A stretch of DNA of 64,000 nt from JAZGER01 sp036480335 (lineage in GTDB: Bacteria > Pseudomonadota > Gammaproteobacteria > DSM-19610), in the NCBI GenBank assembly GCA_036480335.1, contig JAZGGH010000106.1:1-64000 (forward strand), given 5' to 3'. Below are positions 53,260 to 62,504 of the stretch, in pieces. The notes below the pieces were generated by a model. The model was not told where the DNA came from. It searched no databases and worked only from the letters and a program-made list of their open reading frames with translations. Every line of letters begins with the position of its first letter. The first letter of the stretch is position 1. The translations under genes were made by a program, and so were the position numbers.

Positions 53260-54138
53260 CTAGCCGTTTTTACGGGCCGCCATCATATTGGCAATAATCG
53301 GTGCCAGAATAATTTCCATCGCGAAACCCATTTTCCCGCCAGGTACAACAATGCAATTACGCCGTGACATAAACGAATCACTCAGTACATTGAGCAAGTA
53401 GGGGAAGTCAATATTCAGCTTCTTGGGTTCTTTGAAGCGAATAACCACAAAGCTCTCATCGGGTGTGGGAATATCGCGGGCAATGAAAGGGTTTGATGTG
53501 TCAACCGTGGGTACGCGCTGGAAGTTGATATCGGTACGCGAGAATTGTGGCGTGATGTAATGCACATAGTCATGCATTCTACGTAGAATCGTATCGGTAA
53601 CGGCTTCAGCAGAATAGCCTCGCTGAGCACAATCACGATGAATCTTCTGAATCCATTCAAGGTTAACAATAGGTACAACGCCAATCAGCATATCAACAAA
53701 TTTGGCAACATCGGCGTCACCATCAACAGCGCCGCCATGTAGCCCTTCATAAAACAGCAGATCTGTGCCAGAAGGGATTTTTTCCCAGGGGGTGAATTCG
53801 CCAGGATTCTGACCGAAAGGTTTGGCTTCTTCTTCACTGTGAAGATAGTAACGACGCTCACAATTACCGTTTTCGCCATAGGACTGGAAGGTTTCTTCCA
53901 GCTTCTTGAATAGATTGGCTTGTGGGCCAAAATGACTAAAATGGGTATTGCCGTTTTTTTCGGCTTCTTCCATGGCTTTTTTCATAGCAACGCGATCATA
54001 GCTATGGAAACTATCACCTTCGATGACAGCAGGATTGAGGCCTTCACGCAGAAAAATATGTTCGAATGCCTGTTTTACAGTGGTGGTGCCTGCGCCAGAT
54101 GAACCGGTAACAGCAATAATTGGATGTTTTGTGGACAT
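53260..54138 (-). CDS. prk: Phosphoribulokinase
   Basis: A 292-residue Calvin-cycle kinase of the proteobacterial octameric type, which makes ribulose-1,5-bisphosphate for RuBisCO. The P-loop is GSSGAGTTTV, with GDSFHSYDR, FYEGLHGG and the catalytic acidic residues behind. GAGGAG lies seven bases before the ATG. It is 22 kb from cbbLS and forms a single-gene unit with its own terminator. Confidence 0.97.
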   Translation of the reverse strand: MSTKHPIIAVTGSSGAGTTTVKQAFEHIFLREGLNPAVIEGDSFHSYDRVAMKKAMEEAEKNGNTHFSHFGPQANLFKKLEETFQSYGENGNCERRYYLHSEEEAKPFGQNPGEFTPWEKIPSGTDLLFYEGLHGGAVDGDADVAKFVDMLIGVVPIVNLEWIQKIHRDCAQRGYSAEAVTDTILRRMHDYVHYITPQFSRTDINFQRVPTVDTSNPFIARDIPTPDESFVVIRFKEPKKLNIDFPYLLNVLSDSFMSRRNCIVVPGGKMGFAMEIILAPIIANMMAARKNG

Positions 54139-54163
54139 ACCTAACTCCTCGACAACGTGTTTT

Positions 54164-54200
54164 TTAAATTGTATTTAATACACTGCAGCTGCCTGCAGTG
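54164..54200 (-). promoter_or_regulatory. Inverted repeats upstream of prk
   Basis: TTAAAT-TGT-ATTTAA (54164-54178) is a perfect small dyad of LysR type, 26 bases upstream of the prk start codon. Next to it CACTGCAG-CTGC-CTGCAGTG (54181-54200) forms an eight-pair hairpin. Either may be a regulator site; neither equals the cbbL palindrome. Confidence 0.35.
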
Positions 54201-54352
54201 GCATTGGAATTTATGTCAGATTCTGCCTGCTTTCGTGCCAGGCAGATAGACCCGCAACGGCGTATTGAATCATTTTTTATCGCAAACTGCCAGACGGTTT
54301 TTAATTGCCTGTATTATATATGGAAAAACGGGCTCGAAATAATAGTCTTTGG

Positions 54353-55045
54353 TTATTTTTTACGAAAAATGAGGTCTTTGACAGTATGCCCTAGCTGTAG
54401 GCCGCGACGTTCAAACTTCGTCTCAGGGCGATAATCCGGGCGATTCGCATAGAGTGTATCGACAGTGTTGATAAAATCAGAGCTTTCTGAGAGTGTGGAT
54501 AACATATGTTTTGCGTAGGGTTGCCAGTCTGTTGCCATGTGAAACACCCCACCTTGTTGTAGTCTGGAAGCAATCAACCGAACAAAATCGGGCTGTACTA
54601 TGCGACGTTTGCGGTGCTTTGTTTTCGGCCATGGATCGGGGAAAAATAGCAAAACTCGGTTCAGAGACAGTGCCGGGATGCTTGTTCTGAGTATTTCGAT
54701 AGCATCATCGCAAATAATGCGCACATTATTGATTTCCTGTGTTTCCAGTTGACGTAGCAGCTGGCCCGCGCCGGGGCGATGGACTTCTATGCCGAGAAAG
54801 TTTTCATCAGGTGAGGCCAGCGCCATACTAGCCAGGGATCGGCCGTTGCCAAAGCCGATTTCAAGAGTGACGGGCGCTGATTGGGCAAATAACTGGGAAA
54901 AATTTAGCGGTTGTTTGCTATCAACGCCAAAGATTGGCCAGAGAGTATCCAGTGCGCGCTGTTGGCCAGAAGTCATGCGTCCTTGTCGGCGCACAAATGT
55001 GCGAATTCGGCGCAGTTGATCAGGTTTTGGGCATATGTTGGTCAA
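54353..55045 (-). CDS. trmB: tRNA (guanine-N7)-methyltransferase
   Basis: A 230-residue SAM enzyme that makes m7G46 in tRNAs. The signatures are RIRTFVRRQGRMT, VTLEIGFGNGRSLASMA, NFLGIEVHRPGAG, LFFPDPWPKTKHRKRRI and the C-terminal YRPETKFERRGLQLGHTV. Length is normal. It follows thiG by 26 bases on the same strand; this order (thiS-thiG-trmB) is common in Gammaproteobacteria. Confidence 0.95.
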   Translation of the reverse strand: MTNICPKPDQLRRIRTFVRRQGRMTSGQQRALDTLWPIFGVDSKQPLNFSQLFAQSAPVTLEIGFGNGRSLASMALASPDENFLGIEVHRPGAGQLLRQLETQEINNVRIICDDAIEILRTSIPALSLNRVLLFFPDPWPKTKHRKRRIVQPDFVRLIASRLQQGGVFHMATDWQPYAKHMLSTLSESSDFINTVDTLYANRPDYRPETKFERRGLQLGHTVKDLIFRKK

Positions 55046-55071
55046 GTGATCAGTTTTGCAAGTTTGGGGGG

Positions 55072-55857
55072 TTAGAAAAATGTCCCGTCAATCGGCGAAG
55101 AGGCGCTGGCAAAACGTTTCCTTGGGATGCGGCCGGCCAGGTAGGATTCTCGCCCGGCTTCAATAGCCTTGCGCATGGCTGAAGCCATCAACACCGGATT
55201 GTTTGCGCCGGCGATGGCTGTATTCATTAATACACCATCACAGCCAAGTTCCATGGCGATCGCTGCATCGGAAGCGCAGCCCACGCCTGCATCGACCAGA
55301 ATTGGTACATTGGCATTTTCAACAATAGTGCGTATGTTGTTTGGGTTGCGAATGCCCAGACCAGAGCCAATAGGCGCTGCTAATGGCATAACAGCAACGC
55401 AGCCCATTTCTTCCAGGTGCTTGGCAATGATGGGATCATCATTGGTATAGACCATGACGCGAAAATCCTCTGCGATCAGGGTTTCAGCAGCAGCAATGGT
55501 CTGGATGATATCCGGGAAAAGGGTTTTTTCGTCTCCGAGTACTTCCAGTTTAACCAGGGTATGGTCATCAAGCAGTTCGCGGGCCAGACGACAGGTACGG
55601 ATGGCATCATCAGCCGTGTAACAGCCTGCGGTATTGGGTAAGTAGGTAAAGTTACTGGCTGGCAGCGTTTCTAGCAGATTTGCTTCACCCGGATTTTGCC
55701 CAATATTGGTGCGGCGAATGGCCACTGTAATGATTTCGGCGCCACTGGCATCAATGGCCTGGCGGGTTTCCTGCATATCACGGTATTTACCGGTCCCTAC
55801 CAGCAGCCGGGACTGATAGCTGGTTCCGTCGATTACCAGCTTGTCATCTATCGACAT
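55072..55857 (-). CDS. thiG: Thiazole synthase
   Basis: A 261-residue ThiG, which builds the thiazole ring of thiamine from DXP, dehydroglycine and ThiS thiocarboxylate. Seen are VDAGVGCASDAAIAMELGCDGVLMNTAIA and the Schiff-base region LVKLEVLGDEKTLFPD. I use the ATG at 55857, preceded by GAGGA; a longer frame overlaps thiS and is not supported. Confidence 0.95.
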   Translation of the reverse strand: MSIDDKLVIDGTSYQSRLLVGTGKYRDMQETRQAIDASGAEIITVAIRRTNIGQNPGEANLLETLPASNFTYLPNTAGCYTADDAIRTCRLARELLDDHTLVKLEVLGDEKTLFPDIIQTIAAAETLIAEDFRVMVYTNDDPIIAKHLEEMGCVAVMPLAAPIGSGLGIRNPNNIRTIVENANVPILVDAGVGCASDAAIAMELGCDGVLMNTAIAGANNPVLMASAMRKAIEAGRESYLAGRIPRKRFASASSPIDGTFF

Positions 55858-55876
55858 CTTTTTTCCTCGCAGCAGC

Positions 55877-56080
55877 TCAGCCGCCGCCAATAGCTTGAAC
55901 AATTTCTACACGGTCGCCAGCTGCGAGTATTTGTTCAGACAGTTGGCTGCGCGGTATTATTTCAAGATTTAGCTCAATAGCCAGACGCTTACCCGTTAAA
56001 TCCAGTTGCTTGATCAGTTCGGCAACTGTGATGGGGCCGGGTAAATCTGTTGGCTCACCATTCAATATTATATCCATATT
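55877..56080 (-). CDS. thiS: ThiS sulfur carrier protein
   Basis: A 67-residue ubiquitin-like sulfur carrier starting MDIILNGEPTDL and ending VEIVQAIGGG. The C-terminal glycine tail receives the thiocarboxylate sulfur. A frame extending to 56287 adds 69 unrelated residues and overlaps the divergent acyl-CoA synthetase gene, so the short start is right. It is 19 bases ahead of thiG. Confidence 0.92.
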   Translation of the reverse strand, partial: NMDIILNGEPTDLPGPITVAELIKQLDLTGKRLAIELNLEIIPRSQLSEQILAAGDRVEIVQAIGGG

Positions 56081-56170
56081 GCCTATTCTACCGGAATCCG
56101 GGCAGAAAAATTTGCATTCCCCTGTGATTTTTGGACAAATGAACACTGGTTCCCCAACGATGGAAGTCAA

Positions 56171-57982
56171 ATGACCGATTGGCAGGAAGATCTCATTTTG
56201 GCCGAAACAGCAGTAACGCTGGATGGCCTGTTCCGTGAGCGAGTCAGGCGTAGCCCGGACAAGACAGCTTATCTCTATTATGAACAAGCGGACAAGGCGT
56301 GGCGCGAGCTCAAATGGCGTTCACTAAATGCAACGGTTAATCAATGGCGAAGTGCTTTTGTTGGAGAGCAGCTTGAGTCAGGTGCGCGAGTGGCCATCTC
56401 ATTGAAAAACAGTGTCGAATGGGTTTGTTTTGATCAGGCGGTGCTAGGTGAAGGTTTGGTATCAGTGCCATTGTATACCGAAGACCGGCCAGATAATGTG
56501 GCTTATATTATTGATGATGCGGCAGTCAGCGTGTTGCTGTTAGCCAGTGTCAAACAGTGGCAAAAACTGGTGCCTTCTCTCGCAGAAGATAATACATTAC
56601 AACGTGTTCTCATTCTGTCTGCAAAAGCCGAAGAGATTGCGGCACTGGATGATGAGCGAATCATGAAGGTTGATGACTGGCTGAATCAGGCAGAGGCTGA
56701 GCCGACAGAAAGAGAAGCAGATGCTCAGGCGTTGGCATCCATTGTTTATACTTCAGGGACAACAGGGCGTCCCAAAGGCGTAATGTTGAGTCACTGGAAT
56801 ATGCTTTCCGTGGCACATGCGGCGGCAGCTTCTGTTGATTGCTATCAGCAGGATCTGTTTTTGTCATTTCTGCCGTTGTCACATACTCTGGAGCGAACCG
56901 GAGGGTACTATTTACCGATGATGGCAGCATCATCAGTTGCTTTTTCGCGATCTGTTGCACAACTGGCGGATGATCTGGCTACGGTGAAGCCAACTATCAT
57001 GATTGCTGTGCCACGTATTTTCGAGAAAATTCATGGGCGAATCATGCAGCAGCTTGAAAAAGGTTCATTTCTGCCGCGAGCCTTGTTTAATGCAACGGTC
57101 AGTACTGGCTGGCGGCGTTTTGAGCGACAACAGGGGCGTACTGGCTGGCGGCCAGGTTTGTTGTTGTACCCTTTTCTTAATCGCCTGGTGGCAAGAAAAA
57201 TCACACAGAAGCTGGGTGGGCGATTACGCTATGCTGTCAGTGGTGGGGCGGCATTGCCATTGCCTGTAGCCAAAACCTTCATCAGTCTCGGTGTGAATAT
57301 TCTGCAGGGCTATGGTTTAACTGAAACAAGTCCTGTGCTGAGCGTTAATCGTCCTGTGAACAATGATCCGGCAAGTGTCGGTGAGCCATTACGCGGGATT
57401 GAAGCTAAAGTAGTCGAGAATGATGAGCTGGTGGTGAAATCTCCTGGCATTATGTTGGGTTACTGGAATAATCATGCAGCAACTGCAGACATGATAGATC
57501 CCGAAGGCTGGTTACACACGGGTGATCAGGCGAGAATTGAAGGCGGCAGAATTTATATTACTGGCCGTATCAAGGATATTCTGGTGCTCTCAAACGGTGA
57601 GAAAGTGCCTCCCTGTGATATGGAGGCCGCGATCAGTTTATCAACACTCATTGAACAGGCGCTAGTGGTTGGTGAGGGGCGTGCCTATCTGACAGCGCTG
57701 GTGGTGCTTGATTCGGTTGGCTGGGTAGAATTCGCCAACACGATCGGTGTGAATCCCTTTGACAAGAAAAGCCTGTCCAATTCAACAACCCAGAAGAAGG
57801 TGCTTGCGGTAATTCAACAACAGCTACACGATTTTCCAGGTTATGCAAAAATTCGGCGGGTGAACCTTTCGTTGGATCCGTGGACGATTGAAGATGGATT
57901 AATGACCCCCACTCAAAAAATAAAACGCAAATTTGTGCTTGAGCGTTTTAGTGAGCAGATTGAAGCTATGTACACAGGTTGA
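56171..57982 (+). CDS. AMP-dependent acyl-CoA synthetase (long-chain type)
   Basis: A 603-residue ANL-superfamily ligase that activates a fatty acid to acyl-AMP and then acyl-CoA. Seen are the P-loop-like IVYTSGTTGRPKGVMLSH near residue 190, GYGLTETSP, WLHTGDQARIEGG and the C-terminal GRIKDILVLSNGEKVPP. It resembles FadD/FAA1-type enzymes more than acetyl-CoA synthetase. No beta-oxidation genes are near, so the use may be in lipid recycling. It is convergent with the gspC-like pair. Confidence 0.9.
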   Translation: MTDWQEDLILAETAVTLDGLFRERVRRSPDKTAYLYYEQADKAWRELKWRSLNATVNQWRSAFVGEQLESGARVAISLKNSVEWVCFDQAVLGEGLVSVPLYTEDRPDNVAYIIDDAAVSVLLLASVKQWQKLVPSLAEDNTLQRVLILSAKAEEIAALDDERIMKVDDWLNQAEAEPTEREADAQALASIVYTSGTTGRPKGVMLSHWNMLSVAHAAAASVDCYQQDLFLSFLPLSHTLERTGGYYLPMMAASSVAFSRSVAQLADDLATVKPTIMIAVPRIFEKIHGRIMQQLEKGSFLPRALFNATVSTGWRRFERQQGRTGWRPGLLLYPFLNRLVARKITQKLGGRLRYAVSGGAALPLPVAKTFISLGVNILQGYGLTETSPVLSVNRPVNNDPASVGEPLRGIEAKVVENDELVVKSPGIMLGYWNNHAATADMIDPEGWLHTGDQARIEGGRIYITGRIKDILVLSNGEKVPPCDMEAAISLSTLIEQALVVGEGRAYLTALVVLDSVGWVEFANTIGVNPFDKKSLSNSTTQKKVLAVIQQQLHDFPGYAKIRRVNLSLDPWTIEDGLMTPTQKIKRKFVLERFSEQIEAMYTG

Positions 57983-57993
57983 GCCGGGATGGC

Positions 57994-58947
57994 CTAATTT
58001 GGTGAATCACCATACCAGGAATAGCTTTCTTGTTTGGTCTGCTCGTCAGGGGTTACAGCTGTTTTCAGGGAAATAAAATGTATCGTATTTTTGCGGTAGA
58101 TTTCCAGTTCTACCGTGTTAGTCGATTGCAGTGCAGCCAAGGTATTTTCCACACCCCCATTGGCAAAACGAATACCATTGATGGCGGTGATTTGATCACC
58201 GTTTTGCAACCCGGCGATACCGAGCATGTCGCGACCGAGCTGGCCAATTGCCGATATCCGGTAGCCAACCATTTTTTTTCGTTTGTAGTCAGGTTTGAGT
58301 TGCATGATATTGTCGACGGGCGTATCACTCTGAGTAATTGCGCGTGATAGAAAATTAATCAATGTGTCAGGATTGCTCTGTTTGGCCCGAGTATTCGCCG
58401 GTATGTCGGGCATCCCGGTAATCTCCGTTACAGGTTCAAAATATAGAGTTTCGATGCTGCCATTGTGTTGCAGTAGCACTCTATCTGGATATATTTTTGT
58501 CAATATAGCCTGATTGAAAACTGTTTTTCCCGGGACAAATTTCTTTTCCCTGTTGGTGCTGTTGTCCATGATAATGGCCTGACTGGATTGATCCTCCCCG
58601 TTCGCAATAATGCCGCGTAATGAGAGATTTAATGCAGTGATGGGGGCTTTGGCAGGCTGTATCTCGGCAACAGTTTCAATAGCCGCAAAATCTGCGGTGG
58701 CTTCTCCAAATAAATGATAGCCAGCGATGATCTGCCCCCAGCGGGTTGTTTCGCTATTCACTGGCTCCATGAGTACCGTGTTATTGATGAGAGCTGCTTT
58801 CTGCGCGTCACTGCTGTTTTCGCCGAACAACGAATAGGCCAGCGTGGCCAGTTGATAATCGATCAATAACATGATCGCGATATTGATTGCGTATGGCAGG
58901 CCTTTGTGGAGCCATCCTTTTCGCTTGTTATTGCTCTGAAAAGACAT
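57994..58947 (-). CDS. GspC-like protein, second of two
   Basis: A 317-residue bitopic inner-membrane protein of the type II secretion GspC kind: one helix near residues 17-40, the homology region beginning AGYHLFGEA, and a C-terminal PDZ domain (MLGIAGLQNGDQITAINGIRF). GspC links the inner-membrane platform to the secretin. The ATG at 58947 lies inside the end of the upstream paralogue (20-base overlap). No other gsp genes are nearby. Confidence 0.82.
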   Translation of the reverse strand: MSFQSNNKRKGWLHKGLPYAINIAIMLLIDYQLATLAYSLFGENSSDAQKAALINNTVLMEPVNSETTRWGQIIAGYHLFGEATADFAAIETVAEIQPAKAPITALNLSLRGIIANGEDQSSQAIIMDNSTNREKKFVPGKTVFNQAILTKIYPDRVLLQHNGSIETLYFEPVTEITGMPDIPANTRAKQSNPDTLINFLSRAITQSDTPVDNIMQLKPDYKRKKMVGYRISAIGQLGRDMLGIAGLQNGDQITAINGIRFANGGVENTLAALQSTNTVELEIYRKNTIHFISLKTAVTPDEQTKQESYSWYGDSPN

Positions 58948-59983
58948 TTTCAATTTCTTCTTCAGGCGTTATGCTGTCTGCATAATCTATCTCGTCACTG
59001 GTCTCTGCAGGGAAGCCTTCTTCTGTCTGTAGGCTGATGTGCAGGGTTGTATCATTCCTGGAAATTTCGAGTTCAGCGGCCTGTGCGGACTCAAGCGTTT
59101 GCACAGCGCTGGTTGCATCACCCCCAGCAAAACTCAGGCCGTTAATGGCGCTAATCTGATCGCCATCTTTTAGGCCAGCATAATCCAGCGCATCGTGGCC
59201 GGGCTGACCAACGGCGATGATCCTGTAGCCAGTCAGATTGCCGCGCCGGTAAACGGGCTTGACTTCAACAGTTTTAATAATGGATGAGCTGTCCTGGGAC
59301 AGGGTGCGTGTTAGAAAATTAGAGAGAACGGTCTGCTCATGCAGTTTGTTATGCAGGTTAATCGCAAGCCCTTCGGTCATTGTTTCCTGTTCAAGAAACA
59401 GTGTTTCAAGTTTTCCATTGCGATTTAACAGGACTCTGTCCGGATAAATATTTTCCAGTCTGGCCTGATTGAAAATGGAGTCGTTAATTCTGAAGAATTC
59501 TTCCTTGTTATTGTTTTTATTGACAATAATCGCATGGCTACGGGAAGCTTCCTGATCGGCAATAATGCCGCGCAAGGTAAAAGCTAGCGGTGTTTCCGGC
59601 GCATCTACCGGTTGAATCTCTTCCTCGAAATACTCTGTTTGTATTTCAGCCGGAGCTTCTCCAAACAGGTGATAGCCAGCAATATCCTGTTCACGGTGAA
59701 TATCCTGAGTTTCGCTGTGGCCAGTATTGCTGTTAACAGGAATGGTTTGTAAATCTATTACTGATTCAATCGGAGTAGATTCTACTGGGGCAGTCTCCAT
59801 TAGTTGTACTACAAGCCTTGCCAGAAAATAACCGATCAGAATAAGGATTATCAGATTGATTGTACGCGGCAGGCTCTGCGTGAAGCGTTTGCCATCAGGT
59901 CGACGTTTCAGGTAAGTCAACCAGTGTGGGTGTTTCTCAGTCATGTGGTGCGTATTTGTGTTCATGGTACTGGTACCAGTCAT
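58928..59983 (-). CDS. GspC-like protein, first of two
   Basis: A 351-residue paralogue of the next gene with the same build: helix near residues 42-62, AGYHLFGEAPAE, and a PDZ domain (DALDYAGLKDGDQISAINGLSF). It has an acidic C-terminal tail (DEIDYADSITPEEEIENVF) that the second copy lacks. The start is uncertain; ATGs at 59983, 59965 and 59944 are all in frame and none has a clear ribosome site. The pair looks like a tandem duplication that has since diverged. Confidence 0.82.
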   Translation of the reverse strand: MTGTSTMNTNTHHMTEKHPHWLTYLKRRPDGKRFTQSLPRTINLIILILIGYFLARLVVQLMETAPVESTPIESVIDLQTIPVNSNTGHSETQDIHREQDIAGYHLFGEAPAEIQTEYFEEEIQPVDAPETPLAFTLRGIIADQEASRSHAIIVNKNNNKEEFFRINDSIFNQARLENIYPDRVLLNRNGKLETLFLEQETMTEGLAINLHNKLHEQTVLSNFLTRTLSQDSSSIIKTVEVKPVYRRGNLTGYRIIAVGQPGHDALDYAGLKDGDQISAINGLSFAGGDATSAVQTLESAQAAELEISRNDTTLHISLQTEEGFPAETSDEIDYADSITPEEEIENVFSEQ

Positions 59984-60187
59984 TATTATTCTGCCATTTA
60001 TTATATATCAGGTTGAGGCTTCATGGCAGTCGTATGGTTTTTTAATGATATAGAGCGAATGTATGGCATTGAGAAATGCAGTGCAATCAGTATGTTAAGG
60101 TGGCAGGAAGATTGCAGATTTTGTGAGCCGAGCCTTTCTGCATCTGTTAGCAAAGCATTCTTTTGTTATAATTATGACTGCAGAATC

Positions 60188-60261
60188 GCGGGTGTGGTCT
60201 AATGGTAGAACCTCAGCTTCCCAAGCTGATGACGTGGGTTCGATTCCCATCACCCGCTCCA
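60188..60261 (+). tRNA. tRNA-Gly(CCC)
   Basis: A complete cloverleaf: acceptor GCGGGTG / CACCCGC, anticodon stem TCAGC / GCTGA with loop TTCCCAA (anticodon CCC, reading GGG), T arm with TTCGATT, and an encoded CCA end. One D-stem pair is a C-A mismatch. It lies 35 bases upstream of the AsmA-like gene. Confidence 0.95.
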
Positions 60262-60296
60262 TTTTTCATAAACTATTAATTCTGGGAAACTTGTAC

Positions 60297-62462
60297 ATGG
60301 GTAAAATACTTCGGATACTTTTGTCAGTCATTGTCGGGCTGGTGGTTTTTGTGGTGATCGCGGCAGTGGTTTTGCCACTGGTGATTGATCCCAATGATTA
60401 CAAGGATGACATTACTAAACTGGTTGAAAAGAAAACCGGTCGGATTTTGTCGATTAACGGAGACCTGGGATTGTCGGTTTTCCCCTGGTTAGCAATTGAT
60501 ATTGGCCCAACAACGCTGAGTAATGCCGAGGGTTTCCCGGCCGAATACATGGCCGCAGTTGATGAAGTGCATGCGCGTGTGAAAATACTGCCCTTGCTGC
60601 GCAAGGAAGTGGAAATCGGCAAAATTGTACTGGCTGGTTTGAAACTGAATCTTGAAACTGACAAGCAGGGTAAAACAAACTGGCAGGATTTGCAGCAGCC
60701 GGCAGAAGCAGAAGCGGAACAAGCGGCAGAGACAGACACGGATATTAAGAACGATGAATCATTTGCTCTGTCGACACTGAAGGTTGATGGTATTGAAATC
60801 ACCAATGCCCAGGTTAGCTGGGATGACCAGTCAACATCGGCTCGTTATACATTGTCTCCCTTTTCACTGAAAACCAGCGCTATTATCCCTGGTCAGCCAG
60901 TGACGCTGGATATGGATCTCAAGTTACAAAGCAGTGAACCGGCTATTGCGGGTGATGTATCATTTGATGGCGTGGTGCAGACGAATGACAGCTTTTCCAG
61001 CTTTATACTGAATGATATTGTGCTGGCGCTCAATCTGACTGGAGATACTCTGCCAGGTGGTAAATTAAAATCTACTTTAAAGACCAGTGCAGATATTGAT
61101 CTGGATGCCCAGACACTGTCTACGCGTTTACTGGATCTGACAGCAATGAATATGCATATTTCGGGTAATCTGAGCGGTCAGTCGATTATGTCGGAGAATC
61201 GTTCATTTTCAGGTGATATCAAGGTTGATCGTTTTTCTCCATCTGATCTGATGCGGGCGTTAGGGCAGGTAGTGCCGGTTACTTCGGATAATACTGTCCT
61301 GTCCAATGCAGACCTGAAGACACATCTCGAAGCAACCGGAAATAAACTGGCGTTATCAGGTTTAAGCATGCATCTGGATGATACAACCCTTGATGGCAGT
61401 TTTGGCATTTCAAACTTCGCAAAACCTGCAATCCGTTTTGATATCAATCTGGATAAGATTGATGCTGATCGGTATCTTGCGCCTGTATCTGCAGAAACAG
61501 CTCCAGAACCTGAGGTACCGGCAGATGCGCCAGCAACGGATTTGCCTGTCGAAATGTTACGCGGTTTAAATATTGATGGTGGCCTGAAAATTGGATCATT
61601 AAAAGCCTACAAACTGCGTAGCAAGGATATTGTCATCAAGCTGGTGGCAAAGAACGGGAAAATCCAGGTGCATCCTGCGAGCGCTAAAATGTACGATGGT
61701 AGCTACAGTGGCAATATCCAGCTTGATGTTCGCTCCACACCCAAGCTGTCTATAGATGAGAAACTTTCCGGTTTGCAGGTGGGTGGTTTGTTGATGGATA
61801 TGACGGGTAAGGATGTGTTGACGGGGAACACGGAAGCACAGATAAAATTAACCGGTCACGGAAAAAATGTGGCGGGCATCAAGAAAACCCTGAGCGGTAA
61901 TATGGGTTTCACCTTCAATGATGGTGCCATTAAGGGGATTAATGTGATCAGCATGATTCGCCAGGCCAAGGCCGCTATCAAGGGCAAGGATCCAGCGGAG
62001 AAAAAAGCAGTGGATCAAACGGATTTTTCAGTTCTTTCCGCCACAGCCACGATGACCAATGGAGTGATAAAGAATAACGACCTGTCAGTGAAAAGCCCCT
62101 TGTTACGTATTGCAGGCGACGGCGAGGTTGATCTGAATAGTGAGAGCATTGATTATCTGTTAACAACCACCATTGTTGGTAGCCTTGAAGGTAAGGGTGG
62201 GCGAGATATGTCTGATCTGAAAGGTTTGCCAATTCCTATCGAAGTAAGCGGTACTTTTGCTGAACCAAAATACAAACTGAGATTGGACAAGGCTTTTGAG
62301 CAGGCAGCAGGTGATGAGCTGCGTAAAAAAGCAGACGAAGAAAAGGCTAAATTGCAGAAGAAGCTGGATAAGAAAAAAGAGAAACTTGAACAAAAAGCAG
62401 ATGAAAAGAAACAGGAGCTGGAAGATAAGCTGAATAAAAAGCTTAAGGGCCTGTTTCAATAA
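60297..62462 (+). CDS. AsmA-family protein
   Basis: A 721-residue AsmA-like protein, anchored by one N-terminal helix (ILRILLSVIVGLVVFVVIAAVVL) with a large periplasmic beta-rich body typical of the family (IDIGPTTLSNAEGFP; GNMGFTFNDGAIKGINV). AsmA relatives are linked to outer-membrane biogenesis and lipid transport between membranes. The C-terminal 60 residues are an unusual Lys/Glu-rich coiled coil. The ATG at 60297 is correct; an open frame to 60123 runs through the tRNA gene. Confidence 0.88.
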   Translation: MGKILRILLSVIVGLVVFVVIAAVVLPLVIDPNDYKDDITKLVEKKTGRILSINGDLGLSVFPWLAIDIGPTTLSNAEGFPAEYMAAVDEVHARVKILPLLRKEVEIGKIVLAGLKLNLETDKQGKTNWQDLQQPAEAEAEQAAETDTDIKNDESFALSTLKVDGIEITNAQVSWDDQSTSARYTLSPFSLKTSAIIPGQPVTLDMDLKLQSSEPAIAGDVSFDGVVQTNDSFSSFILNDIVLALNLTGDTLPGGKLKSTLKTSADIDLDAQTLSTRLLDLTAMNMHISGNLSGQSIMSENRSFSGDIKVDRFSPSDLMRALGQVVPVTSDNTVLSNADLKTHLEATGNKLALSGLSMHLDDTTLDGSFGISNFAKPAIRFDINLDKIDADRYLAPVSAETAPEPEVPADAPATDLPVEMLRGLNIDGGLKIGSLKAYKLRSKDIVIKLVAKNGKIQVHPASAKMYDGSYSGNIQLDVRSTPKLSIDEKLSGLQVGGLLMDMTGKDVLTGNTEAQIKLTGHGKNVAGIKKTLSGNMGFTFNDGAIKGINVISMIRQAKAAIKGKDPAEKKAVDQTDFSVLSATATMTNGVIKNNDLSVKSPLLRIAGDGEVDLNSESIDYLLTTTIVGSLEGKGGRDMSDLKGLPIPIEVSGTFAEPKYKLRLDKAFEQAAGDELRKKADEEKAKLQKKLDKKKEKLEQKADEKKQELEDKLNKKLKGLFQ

Positions 62463-62504
62463 GATTGAATGATGAAATATAGCAATCCAACTTAAGGTAA
62501 ATAC

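Noticed and set aside
56081..56287. Long N-terminal extension of thiS
   Set aside because: It has no family likeness and overlaps the start of the acyl-CoA synthetase gene on the other strand; ThiS proteins are about 66 residues.
60123..60296. Upstream extension of the AsmA-like gene
   Set aside because: The open frame passes through the complete tRNA-Gly gene; the real start is the ATG at 60297, which begins a membrane anchor.
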